From Brevibacillus brevis (GTDB taxonomy: Bacteria; Bacillota; Bacilli; Brevibacillales; Brevibacillaceae), in contig NZ_LR134338.1 of NCBI RefSeq assembly GCF_900637055.1, forward strand, positions 1,372,001 through 1,436,000: a stretch of 64,000 bases of DNA. Reading direction: 5' to 3'. Each line of letters starts with the position of its first letter. Positions within the stretch are counted from its first letter, which is position 1. Below are positions 55,801-63,752 of this stretch, piece by piece. The notes beneath the pieces are model-generated. The model was given only the letters and a program-made list of their open reading frames with translations, did not search any database and was not told the origin of the DNA. The translations under genes and the position numbers were made by a program.

Positions 55801-58310
55801 TGGATGCGAACCATCTATTATCTAGTTCGCCCTTTGCAGATAACAATCGCGCTACGACATTTGTTTACAATGCAGATGGTACCGTATGGCAGAAAAAAGA
55901 ACCAATAGGCACTACCGTATATTTGCATGCCAATACGATGAACGACGGAACAAACAAAGTTGCTGCCAACACACAACTGACGATCGAGCCTAACGGATTG
56001 CAAACAACACAATACCACGATCGCCATGGACAGTTGGAAAAAGAAGTGAAACGAACAGGTGACGGCACTCAAAGCCTAACCACTCATCTATCCCGTAACG
56101 ATTTCGATCAGGTCATTCGCAAATCTGTTAAAGACCATACTGGTGAGAATCGGGCCTGGGAGTATCGTTACACCAACAATGGCAACCTCGTATACCTGTT
56201 AGATCCAGAACAAAACAAATACCGGTATGAATATGATTCACTTGGAAATCTGGTAACCGTAACTGAAAATCAAGTGCTGACTACCAAGAACCATTACAAT
56301 GCCCTATCTTGGAAAATCAGCGAGCAGGATATTCCATCCGGCGCAACGGAATCGTATAGTTACAATGCAAATGGTACCACTAAGGAATTTAGAGACAAGG
56401 CAGGGAATACTCACACCTATGAATACACACCGTTTTACGATGTAGCCAAACTGATTACTAAAAACGCAGCGGGTGTAGTCACCAACGTAGAAACGAACGA
56501 GTACGTCCCGAACACCTCCCTGCTCCAAAAAGAAACGAACAGCAACGGGACAGATGGATTGCCAACTGGCAGTCACAATCGGGAAATATCTTATACCTAC
56601 GATCCATTTCAACGACTGAAGAGCCAGACTGTTTTTGGACGTGCCTATCAATTAGGGTATGCGGATCATGACGACCTCATGGATACCTTCACGTACCCAG
56701 ATTCTACAACTGTGACATATAGTTACGATTCGGCTAATCGCTTACAGGAAGTAAACAGTCCGCTCACTGGGCTCATTACGTACGATTATCACATGAAGCC
56801 TAATGGAGAGAGCTACCAGGTCGAATATCCGAATGGTAGAAAAATCGATCGTAATCTGGATTCGTTTGGACAAGTAGAGAATGTGACTCATCTGAACAAG
56901 CAAGATCCTGTCTGGACTGAATCGAACAAGTATTCTTTCGGGAATGTCGTGTCTATCCAGCGGAACGGAACTGCTCACCAATACAATTACGACAATATCG
57001 ATCGCTTGACCAAGGAAGAGGTACCAAGCTTAACGAATCAGTACTCCTATGACGGCAGAGGCAACCGCTCCGCTTTTGAAGGAAAGCTGCCTACTGATAT
57101 TGGGACAACGATGTATACGTACGATGAGCGAAATCGCCTACGCAGTACCTCAAACGAAAAGACAGGGACAAAGACAGCGTATACCTACTTTGGGGATGGG
57201 CTGCGTGCAACCAAGGTCGAGAATGGTGACGAAACAAAGTACGTATACTTGAATGGAAAAGTTATCGAAGAGCTGGATGCAGCGGGAAATGTAAAGGCTC
57301 GGAACATCTGGGGAAATGAACTCTTGTTTAGAAAAGACCTGTTAGCTAACAAAAATGGCTATTATGGTTATAACAGTCATGGAGATGTTGTTTCGATCTC
57401 AGATGAAAATGGGCAGGTTCTGAACACCTACGAGTATGATACGTGGGGAAATGTCACTACGCAGACGGAAGGGATGTCCAATCCGTTTAAGTATAGTGGA
57501 GAGATTTATGATGAGAAGACCGGTTTTTATTATCTGCGTGCACGGTATTATGATCCGACGGTAGGGCGGTTTATCTCGGAGGATACGTATAAAGGGCACG
57601 TGGATAATCCGTTGACGCTCAATAGGTATACGTATGTGGAAAACAATCCGTTGAGGTATAAAGATCCTACTGGACATTGGAAGGAGGGAGACGAGAAGTT
57701 ACATCCAACTATACAGGATAAAATAATAGATTTAACAATTGATTATTATTCAACAAATGACGTTGGATGGCGTAGAGTTATTGAGGGACAGGCAAATTTG
57801 TGGAGAGAATATGGGAAATACGATCCTGCTGATTTTGTCCCTGGTGGTGGTATGGTTTCCATAGGGAAGAAAGCTCTCAATATCGCTGGTAAAAGCGCAA
57901 CGAGTGCTCGTAATTCTGCTGGAACTGTAACAGGGAGTATAACAAACACTGTTTACAAAATGATGCGTGGCACGCACGGAAATGCAGGTGTTATACCTAA
58001 AGAGGTTGCAGAACAATTAAGCGGCAAAACCTACAAGAACTTCGACGATTTTAGGAAGGATTTTTGGAGAAGTGTGGCATCATCACCTTATGCTAATGAG
58101 TTTGGTGCGTCAAATATAACTAGGATGAAAAAAGGGCTTGCACCGATTGCTACAAAAAGTCAACAATATGGAGAACAAAGAAGTTATGTATTACACCATT
58201 TGCAACCAATTCAGCATGGTGGTGGAGTTTATAATCTTAATAACATAATAATTGTTACCCCAAGGTTTCACCAAGAAATTTTAAATCGGAGTTATCACTT
58301 CGGGAAATAA
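52815..58310 (+). CDS. YD-repeat polymorphic toxin with colicin E9-type HNH DNase
   Basis: An 1831-residue WapA/RHS-like secreted toxin. Signal peptide to about residue 28. The N-terminal region is followed by RHS/YD repeats through most of the rest of the core. The cage end is GFYYLRARYYDPTVGRFISE, and DPTGHW ends at residue 1622. The exchangeable tail is AT-richer. Its last 105 residues match colicin/pyocin DNases: IPKEVAEQLSGKTYKNFDDF, FRKDFWRSVA, YVLHHLQPIQHGGGVYNLNN, VTPRFHQEIL. The metal histidines are His1794-1795 and His1819, but the last one (usually HxxxH) is Leu1823. It is followed by the immunity gene. Confidence 0.93.
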   Translation: MRIKQWLTKSINVILAASLLWPGMAYANTEESPNGTDSASASDQNGTTKNWLTTYVNAKDEASKKKEKKPDDKPSYTKEKVLAENWDSLHPNDVWQAYRNSTREMLQIASYFYPQFDKFLSHNEQVEKYQWTDEIVIGKISKLTKTKYEQISALLPAIKIFFEQSKSEDQPKPTLQQRNALTSSSLASSPPDAMYDSEGLTYQYKRSNTDNPVDELYRTANVREIDLQLDGKHGMDLTLERSYSSLDAMTEDIYYSTSEINRTRPLQGDVNSLKHGWSLNFPRFQEIYKSNTNCTKSSDATKYSCGHKGEGERYLFTLEDGTVLESSTKYGTWVNTPFQGATMVNYRDKTGEFGEYHMATLRVNGDKYDFGEESRYKGDDLYTTYLVKKTNPYGDTIHYRIPDDHSLPIEITDSVGRYIVMDRLSGSTQVRVYQDSSKTTLLKHLEYEWGIYTNQDRVIEHDVSGTASKVIAEYMYHDAKLYGKSEFNFKPDYTFLATNGVINFDDNGIESSSYTNVDRTKRGTVNYKLLKQVYYPVEGLSMAYTYSLYNPDAPGFLDRGVVRLYQDKEMLTYTSYHPVTAVNFRFAKTPHPDDPKTEWYSYTKYYPETNKEIWKAPKSESVRFATQSLNRDGSRVVTSTLQDGLLNEEKAFVVNEDRNFLLQSVKKYVGSGSDTDTIQGELKLTEGDKTYLFSPVTYTSYLYNDRETKPTYVFTFPGRPASITTDQDVYSFLLAPNPDKLSKVKVRIPRLAQTTEYDYNKYGDVIKEVDPKGNVTVTEYVFPGTPSDFRLPGSIKKTAAGNPSHYHQETYTYGGDSLLATEKIVDSYPDGITPRVEQIDRTYSYADKQLRYIAEASTGPDAKTTLQNIASYEPMGLYPSQITMQVETAAGQKQTLAHSYSYDGMGRLTSRTYPDNTLVQFTYDLLGRKTKELVTSKEQTRTTSYAYDDAVRKVTMTMPDGTQVFSHFTPYGEVEYKGQIGINGEVRPLLYNTYSLDANHLLSSSPFADNNRATTFVYNADGTVWQKKEPIGTTVYLHANTMNDGTNKVAANTQLTIEPNGLQTTQYHDRHGQLEKEVKRTGDGTQSLTTHLSRNDFDQVIRKSVKDHTGENRAWEYRYTNNGNLVYLLDPEQNKYRYEYDSLGNLVTVTENQVLTTKNHYNALSWKISEQDIPSGATESYSYNANGTTKEFRDKAGNTHTYEYTPFYDVAKLITKNAAGVVTNVETNEYVPNTSLLQKETNSNGTDGLPTGSHNREISYTYDPFQRLKSQTVFGRAYQLGYADHDDLMDTFTYPDSTTVTYSYDSANRLQEVNSPLTGLITYDYHMKPNGESYQVEYPNGRKIDRNLDSFGQVENVTHLNKQDPVWTESNKYSFGNVVSIQRNGTAHQYNYDNIDRLTKEEVPSLTNQYSYDGRGNRSAFEGKLPTDIGTTMYTYDERNRLRSTSNEKTGTKTAYTYFGDGLRATKVENGDETKYVYLNGKVIEELDAAGNVKARNIWGNELLFRKDLLANKNGYYGYNSHGDVVSISDENGQVLNTYEYDTWGNVTTQTEGMSNPFKYSGEIYDEKTGFYYLRARYYDPTVGRFISEDTYKGHVDNPLTLNRYTYVENNPLRYKDPTGHWKEGDEKLHPTIQDKIIDLTIDYYSTNDVGWRRVIEGQANLWREYGKYDPADFVPGGGMVSIGKKALNIAGKSATSARNSAGTVTGSITNTVYKMMRGTHGNAGVIPKEVAEQLSGKTYKNFDDFRKDFWRSVASSPYANEFGASNITRMKKGLAPIATKSQQYGEQRSYVLHHLQPIQHGGGVYNLNNIIIVTPRFHQEILNRSYHFGK

Positions 58311-58352
58311 ATAAGCCTACCGTAGAATTATATAACCAGGAGGGTAAGAAAA

Positions 58353-58574
58353 ATGGGATTGAGTAAAAAGGAACTAGTTGAATTAGTTGAGAAAATTATA
58401 AGAGTAGACGGAACAGAGGAAGAAATAGATGAAATGATGAACTTACTTGAAAAAAATGTTCCACATCCTGAGGTAAGTGATTTGATTTTTTGGAACGAGA
58501 AGGAATTAACACCAGAAGAGATAGTAGAAGAAGCATTAAATTATATGCCAATTAAATTACCTCCTTCACAGTAG
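58353..58574 (+). CDS. Im9/pyocin-type DNase immunity protein
   Basis: A 73-residue acidic protein of the colicin E-DNase immunity family. The sequence VELVEKIIRVDGTEEEIDEM matches helix 1-2, and HPEVSDLIFWN matches the specificity/contact helix HPSGSDLIYYP of Im9. The two conserved tyrosines are replaced by Phe-Trp. It lies 42 bases after the toxin gene with its own GGAGGG site, so the producing cell is protected. It binds the DNase domain rather than the cage. Confidence 0.88.
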   Translation: MGLSKKELVELVEKIIRVDGTEEEIDEMMNLLEKNVPHPEVSDLIFWNEKELTPEEIVEEALNYMPIKLPPSQ

Positions 58575-58874
58575 GCAAAGTATGAATTTTCATAGCCCCA
58601 AACGAGTAACACCTACTCGTCTGGGGTTTCTTTTCATAGTCCAATTATATAGTCCATCGAAAAAGAAATTTCTCGACTGATCCTCTATAAAGGTCAGTTG
58701 AATTCCTGGCCTTTAGTCCTTCAGAAGTGATTCTTCAAAGTATATAGTCGGTTATCATGGCTTGCAGATACTAACTCGAGATTGCAGGTAAATGTTTTTT
58801 CATCTAAATAAAGTGCAACCAGGTAATATGTACGTGGCTTCCCAGTAAGGTAACGATCGTGTTGCAAACCGAGA
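58575..58874. other. Intergenic region with terminator
   Basis: After the terminator nothing coding is seen. The following gene is on the opposite strand. Confidence 0.6.
58596..58634 (+). terminator. Intrinsic terminator of the toxin-immunity unit
   Basis: CCCCA-ACGAGTA pairs with TACTCGT-TGGGG (one mismatch), short loop, then TTTCTTTT. Confidence 0.85.
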
Positions 58875-59705
58875 TCATTTTGCGACTATGTTCGCTACTT
58901 CCAGTGCACTTATAGACTGTTGTGATGTTTGTGTCAATGACTTGAGGCAACGTTCAATGGCATTAATCCATGAATGGGGGATTTGATTCTCCATTTGCTC
59001 ACTCACCGATCTACCAGGAACGCGCTCCCTATTAGATTTAGTGAGGATCTCGTCTGATACAGAAGTGGCTTCGTCAAAAAAGGTAGTAAATTGATAATCT
59101 TCTGTACGCGATTTATCATCAGAGGCTCTTGAAGGGCGCTGCCGCGCGTAGTTCTGTAATAGGACATTCAACCTTGCTACTTGTCGATCAAGCAGAGGTA
59201 AGCCTACTGAAAGGTGTTCTCGGATATCTGCAGGCAACTCTAGATCATCTGGTACAAAGAATGGTAGACGCCATCCATCTTCGATTTTACGCAGTATTTC
59301 ATCACGTTCTAAATCGATGCTCTCCATACCACGTTTAATGCGTCCTACGGTAGCTGCATCTAAGTTTGTGTAGTCTTGAATGCACTTACTATCCAGGATG
59401 AGCTCATCTCGCGTATCTAGATTTGTGACATGGTACACATGGCGGATCGGTCGCCCACATTCACATTTTTGATCTCGGACACCTCGATCCTCGTAATTGC
59501 TAAGGACCCAACCTCCAACCTTACTGACAATGGTGTCATAATCATCACTATCGATTAGAGATATTCCCTTAATTTCTGCCATAATGTTTAACCATTGGGT
59601 TCGCTTGCCACGGCGCATTTGATTATCTATGAAGTCTTTTTGTTCCGGAAGCAAACGACTAATAACCTCGTCTCGAATTAGCTCATTTAACTTCGAAAAC
59701 CTCAT
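58875..59705 (-). CDS. Hypothetical protein with a C4-like zinc cluster
   Basis: A 276-residue soluble protein. Its central part KCECGRPIRHVYHVTN and LILDSKCIQDYTNL has Cys-x-Cys, a distant Cys and His, resembling a small metal-binding domain seen in Bacillus phage/island proteins. Around it are helical segments, and the C-terminus is Ser/Gln-rich. I know no defined function. It is the second gene of a minus-strand pair, 34 bases after an interrupted gene, and lies next to two nuclease-like genes on the other strand. GAGAGGTGC is the ribosome site. Confidence 0.65.
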   Translation of the reverse strand: MRFSKLNELIRDEVISRLLPEQKDFIDNQMRRGKRTQWLNIMAEIKGISLIDSDDYDTIVSKVGGWVLSNYEDRGVRDQKCECGRPIRHVYHVTNLDTRDELILDSKCIQDYTNLDAATVGRIKRGMESIDLERDEILRKIEDGWRLPFFVPDDLELPADIREHLSVGLPLLDRQVARLNVLLQNYARQRPSRASDDKSRTEDYQFTTFFDEATSVSDEILTKSNRERVPGRSVSEQMENQIPHSWINAIERCLKSLTQTSQQSISALEVANIVAK

Positions 59706-59739
59706 AAAGCACCTCTCTTAACACAACTAATGACCCGTT

Positions 59740-60162
59740 TTAGGGTTTAATGTGATGCCTTTCTCTTTTAACTAAGGACTCGGTTTTTTCAAGCCTTGTG
59801 ATCTGCTCCTTCGCCTTCAGAACTTCCGCAAATAGGGCAACTTCTAAATTGACCAGTTTTTCTTTACCTTCGCTAGTTATCTAGTTATCACTAATATAAC
59901 CAATATGTTCCAATTCGTCATGCAATTTATACAAATAGGATAAGTTCACAGGTTTTCCAAAATCTTCTCCTAAATCTTTATACGTATGCGGAGATTTACC
60001 ATCTAGGGCTGCCCGGAGAAGCAGCCAGTCATAGTAGTCTGCTACTCCAATGATAAAATCGTTCTGATCCTCTGAAAGAGGGGAGGGAGTGCTTTGAGAT
60101 TCACTCAATTTCTTCTCGAGATCATTTAGGAAATGACGAAGCCGTCGTATTCTAGTGGGCAT
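59740..60162 (-). pseudogene. Short helical gene interrupted by an in-frame TAG
   Basis: The first part codes 93 residues (MPTRIRRLRHFLNDLEKKL ... HIGYISDN) and stops at TAG 59881-59883. The same frame then continues for 46 codons (ITSEGKEKLVNLEVALFAEV, LKAKEQITRLEKTESLVKRE) to the stop at 59740, and it looks like native coding sequence. So one gene of about 140 codons is cut by a nonsense codon. A tandem ATAACTAG duplication lies at the break. The start ATG 60162 has no strong ribosome site. Confidence 0.55.
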
Positions 60163-60423
60163 CGTTTTAATTACAGCTTGCTCACCACTATAAAAGTGAA
60201 ATACCTTAATTGACCATCCTCAACCAATTATGTTCAAATAGGGATGAGTCTATTTTCCTATCAAAATTGAATGCTGTTAATTTTGTAGCGACGAACATTG
60301 GCAAGTCCAAATATTAGATTTCAAATTTCTCCAGCCAGGGAAATACTTGCTCAACATCCACCACCAACTAGTGATCAAAATACAATGTAGGAGTTGCGAC
60401 GTATAAATTAACAGGGGTGCTTA

Positions 60424-61443
60424 ATGATGACAACAAAGTTCCGACAAACAGCGGAAGAAATATTACATAACACTACATGCAAAAACAACGAGACGGAAAT
60501 ACAAAACCTAGCAGAACAGATGGACTTAGTTGAACAGCATGGCATGAGCAATCTAAACCAAACACTTTTGAAAAATGCACGAGGGAGCGGTCGAAACATT
60601 CCTGATTTTATTGCTGAGCATAACTTTGGGGCTGATCTAATTCGTAATGACCCCCAAGGTTTATTCTTGTACGAGCCTCCTCAATACACACGTCCACCTG
60701 ATTTTGTGTTACCACGGGTCAACACAACTTATTTTTTGCAGATGAAAAGATTGAATGATAGCGAATTTGAGAATCGCAGAAATCAGATGATGCGACGAAT
60801 TCAAACTCATTTTGAAGCAATTGCTGTTAGTAAACTCGTATCTATCGAGTTAGCCGAAAATTTCTCGGAGCAAGATGTAGAGCCGCTTGTCCGTTTAATT
60901 GCAACGATAGCCCAGTCTGATGATCTGTCGAGGCAATACTACCCTGATGATATCAAACCAAAAGCTGCTTTTATACTGTTTAACCCACGTACCACGTTAC
61001 CACATTTGTCTCTAGGGATATCCTCAGGTATGGATTGGCGGGATCTTACTGGCGAAGCTGAAGCCCAAATACGTTCGAGTCTTGATAAAGCCATTGGCGC
61101 TTTTACGTGGAATAATGATGCGCAGCATGTGAATCTAATCGTTATGGAAGCGGATCAGTATGATGACATAGACATTTCTCAAGCTGTATTTGGTACTGAA
61201 ATCTACCAAGTTAGTCAAAGAAAGACACTGACAGGAACAAATCGGGACACTGATGGATATTTTTATGACCCACTCCATAAAGATAGGCTTTGCGGCGTCA
61301 TTGCGCTTAGAAGAACGGGAGATGGATTTATTTCTGGATATCGGAAAACGCTGTTTATAAACGAACAATTTGAGAGTTATGCAGACCTAGTTCGACAAGT
61401 GGTAGGGATTGATGAAGTGTTAACAGTGAGGGATATTCCATAA
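60424..61443 (+). CDS. Possible PD-(D/E)xK nuclease, unrecognised family
   Basis: A 339-residue soluble protein with AGGGGTG ahead of tandem ATGs. The N-terminal third is helical. Near residues 94-108 PPDFVLPRVNTTYFLQMKRL has the spacing of a restriction-type site: PD, then a strand and QxK in place of ExK. FIAEHNFGADLIRND before it could supply the first-helix glutamate. The rest resembles a substrate-recognition domain but matches nothing I know. It is the first gene of a pair with the next one. Nuclease role is inference. Confidence 0.6.
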   Translation: MMTTKFRQTAEEILHNTTCKNNETEIQNLAEQMDLVEQHGMSNLNQTLLKNARGSGRNIPDFIAEHNFGADLIRNDPQGLFLYEPPQYTRPPDFVLPRVNTTYFLQMKRLNDSEFENRRNQMMRRIQTHFEAIAVSKLVSIELAENFSEQDVEPLVRLIATIAQSDDLSRQYYPDDIKPKAAFILFNPRTTLPHLSLGISSGMDWRDLTGEAEAQIRSSLDKAIGAFTWNNDAQHVNLIVMEADQYDDIDISQAVFGTEIYQVSQRKTLTGTNRDTDGYFYDPLHKDRLCGVIALRRTGDGFISGYRKTLFINEQFESYADLVRQVVGIDEVLTVRDIP

Positions 61444-61499
61444 ATATGATGCGGCCATTCTCATCATTTTCAATACATACCAATGGGGGAGTTAATGAA

Positions 61500-62459
61500 A
61501 TGACCGCCAACCTTACAGAGCAAATTTTTAAAGGTTTAAGTGCGGGTGAGCTTCAACGCCTTGCAGTAGACTTGCTACCTAGATTATACAACGATTGGGG
61601 CCCGATTTCACAAAATGGAATTGTGGAAGGAACCAATCAGACTCGTAAAGGAACACCAGATGCCTGGTGTGAACGTGAGGATGGGTCATACGTATGCATC
61701 CAAGCGACTGGTGATTCTGGAAAGGGAAAAGTGAAGGAAGACCTCATTAAAAGTGTGACAATACTAGTAGAAAAGGGAGTGGCGAATGGAGCTTTATGTA
61801 TAGCTTTTCTCCGTTTTGATCCTCACCCTGAAGAGATTATTGAATGTAAAGAACTTTGTTCTGAAGAAGGTATTACATTTGAATACTATACTAATTCAGG
61901 AATTTCCAAGCTTCTTGATGATAGGTTTCAAGACTTACGCCATCGTTACTTAAAGCTAGAAAGCCACCCGCCACCTAAGACAAACGTCCAAAGTCTATTT
62001 ACTCTAGATAAGCCTAGCGGATCTCAACCAAGTACTTGTGCACGTTTTATGCAGGTACTTAACTGGGGAGAATTGACACCTAAGCAGTATCAAGAATCAC
62101 TTAACGAAATCACTGAGTTTTATAAATCGTTAGCTAAATTAAACCTGCCTTCCCGGAGATTCTTCGCCGCTTTAGTAGAACTCGCAACGCCAGCTTATCG
62201 TGACTATATGATGTGCGTATCATGCCAAGAGGTAGAAAATTCATTGAGCATGACTGTTCCGCAAGTCATGAATCAAATGGTTATATTGGAAAAGTATGGA
62301 TTTGGATCAATTGATAGTGAAGAGTATCCACCTCATATTTACATTCAACCTGCAAGTGTTCGGTGGCAGTTATTACAAGACCTTAAAGCTTTTGCGGAAC
62401 ATGAGTCCATCAATTTACGAGAGATCTTGGTTAATTTACATTTTACTTTACTTGATTAG
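61500..62459 (+). CDS. Restriction-endonuclease-like protein
   Basis: A 319-residue protein. After LTEQIFKGLSAGELQRLAVDLLPRL comes NGIVEGTNQTRKGTPDAWC, then EDGSYVCIQATGDSGKGK, the pattern E-x(n)-PD-x(n)-(E/Q)xT/K of REase-fold enzymes linked to NTPase defence systems. A C-terminal alpha-helical half follows (ITEFYKSLAKLNLPSRRFFA) and a possible winged-helix end (MTVPQVMNQMVILEKYGF). ATG 61500 lies behind GGGGGAG; an earlier ATG at 61446 would overlap. It probably acts with the preceding gene. Confidence 0.62.
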   Translation: MTANLTEQIFKGLSAGELQRLAVDLLPRLYNDWGPISQNGIVEGTNQTRKGTPDAWCEREDGSYVCIQATGDSGKGKVKEDLIKSVTILVEKGVANGALCIAFLRFDPHPEEIIECKELCSEEGITFEYYTNSGISKLLDDRFQDLRHRYLKLESHPPPKTNVQSLFTLDKPSGSQPSTCARFMQVLNWGELTPKQYQESLNEITEFYKSLAKLNLPSRRFFAALVELATPAYRDYMMCVSCQEVENSLSMTVPQVMNQMVILEKYGFGSIDSEEYPPHIYIQPASVRWQLLQDLKAFAEHESINLREILVNLHFTLLD

Positions 62460-62517
62460 TTCGAAATCGTTGCTTTTTGCCATTTTGAAATACATTTTGT
62501 TACATAAAAAGGAAAGC

Positions 62518-62548
62518 AAATGCCCTCAAATAGAGGGCATTTTATTTG
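62518..62548 (+). terminator. Intrinsic terminator of the nuclease-like pair
   Basis: AAATGCCCTC/GAGGGCATTT 10-bp stem with a five-base loop, then TTATTTG. Confidence 0.85.
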
Positions 62549-62689
62549 TCAGTCGTATGCAAATGATAAAGGGAAAGCCTAGTGATCGAGTGTAAAGTTT
62601 CAGCGAAGATTTTGGGGTGGAACATACACATTAGCTGATTGAATCGTGCTCATAGGGGGAAATTGATTAAGAGCACACGAAAAGGCATA

Positions 62690-62944
62690 CTACTGAGATT
62701 TCTTTTTTGCTTTGATTATATTATACAGATAGTAGCAGAGGATAAACACTAACATGGTAACAAATGAAACAACAATAGAATTTCGAAGAATTGATAATAT
62801 GTACTCGTCAACGGGAAGATAAACAATATCGAATAGATCAGTACCTGGTTTAGGTACACTTTGGTATCGACTTGTGAATAAAATTTGGGCACAAAAACTG
62901 ACAATAAAGCTGTATAGCACGACTTTAACTATCATTTTTTCCAT
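62690..62944 (-). CDS. Small two-helix membrane protein
   Basis: An 84-residue protein with two hydrophobic segments: VVLYSFIVSFCAQILFT (about 7-23) and SIVVSFVTMLVFILCYYLYN (about 57-76), ending in a lysine-rich tail. AGGAG precedes the ATG by about 12 bases. Divergent from the secreted protein gene. Family and role not recognised; it is typical of accessory membrane proteins. Confidence 0.65.
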   Translation of the reverse strand: MEKMIVKVVLYSFIVSFCAQILFTSRYQSVPKPGTDLFDIVYLPVDEYILSILRNSIVVSFVTMLVFILCYYLYNIIKAKKKSQ

Positions 62945-62969
62945 GAATTAGTCACACTCCTGTATTTTT

Positions 62970-63713
62970 TTGGAATATCCATTTTCTTACAAAAACACTT
63001 ATGGTATATTATACAATGGACTTTCCAAATCTTTGATGTTTATTCTGGTTTTTGTGTTGACGTTATCGACAGGACTTTCAACAGGGGTTTTTGCGAAATC
63101 AGCGGATAATAATAAGGTTAATTATTGTGACGATTTAGAAAAACTAGGTGATGTTAGTTACCAAAATTTTGATGGCGTTACCAAAAAAGTAATTAAGATA
63201 AAAGATACAAAAAAATTTGGTGAAATAAGTGGTATGAACGTTAAGCCGACTGGCGAAATCACCTTGGTTGTACCGATGGTTAAATCAACACCTAAATTAA
63301 TTGATCGAACAGGACCTGATGTGACAAATTTAGCAGGTCAATACGTAAAATTGAAACGTGAATCGGAAGCCTGCGGGACAAAAAAAATTAGAAGCTCTAG
63401 TTATGCACCTCCTGGGGGTAAAATGATCATTTCTGAAACCGTAAGTGCTTCATATAATGCAAATGTTAGTGTTAGCGCTGAGGCTGTTAGTGCTGGTGTT
63501 GGATTTAGCGTTACCAAGGGTTACACCGTTTCAGATGAGCAAACTATAACTGTTCCGGCAGGGAAAACGGGAATTATTACAGCGTATCCCTGGTATCAAA
63601 CATATGAATTTGATGTAATGGAAAGAAGGCCTTGGCCTTTAGAAGATGTAGTGGTTGGTAGTGGAACTGCTTACTTGCCTATCGGAGTTTGCTTTGTGCC
63701 TAAAGTCCTTTAA
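62970..63713 (+). CDS. Secreted hypothetical protein with a Ser/Val-rich amphipathic segment
   Basis: Up to 247 residues. The hydrophobic stretch MFILVFVLTLSTGLSTGVFA is a signal peptide with cleavage near AFAK-like FAK. A Cys-containing domain follows (NYCDDLEKLGDVSYQNF). Then VSASYNANVSVSAEAVSAGV and TVSDEQTITVPAGKTG recall the alternating segment of aerolysin/ETX-type beta-pore proteins, by pattern only. The start is unclear: TTG 62970 (no ribosome site) or ATG 63036. A promoter-like TATACAAT at about 63010 favours the later start. Confidence 0.58.
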   Translation: MEYPFSYKNTYGILYNGLSKSLMFILVFVLTLSTGLSTGVFAKSADNNKVNYCDDLEKLGDVSYQNFDGVTKKVIKIKDTKKFGEISGMNVKPTGEITLVVPMVKSTPKLIDRTGPDVTNLAGQYVKLKRESEACGTKKIRSSSYAPPGGKMIISETVSASYNANVSVSAEAVSAGVGFSVTKGYTVSDEQTITVPAGKTGIITAYPWYQTYEFDVMERRPWPLEDVVVGSGTAYLPIGVCFVPKVL

Positions 63714-63723
63714 TAATGTCATG

Positions 63724-63752
63724 AAAAGGAGCCTAACATTGGCTTCTTTTTT
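63724..63752 (+). terminator. Intrinsic terminator of the secreted protein gene
   Basis: AAAAGGAGCC/GGCTTCTTTT 10-bp stem (one G-T), seven-base loop, then T-run. No supported gene is visible from here to the window end. Confidence 0.8.
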
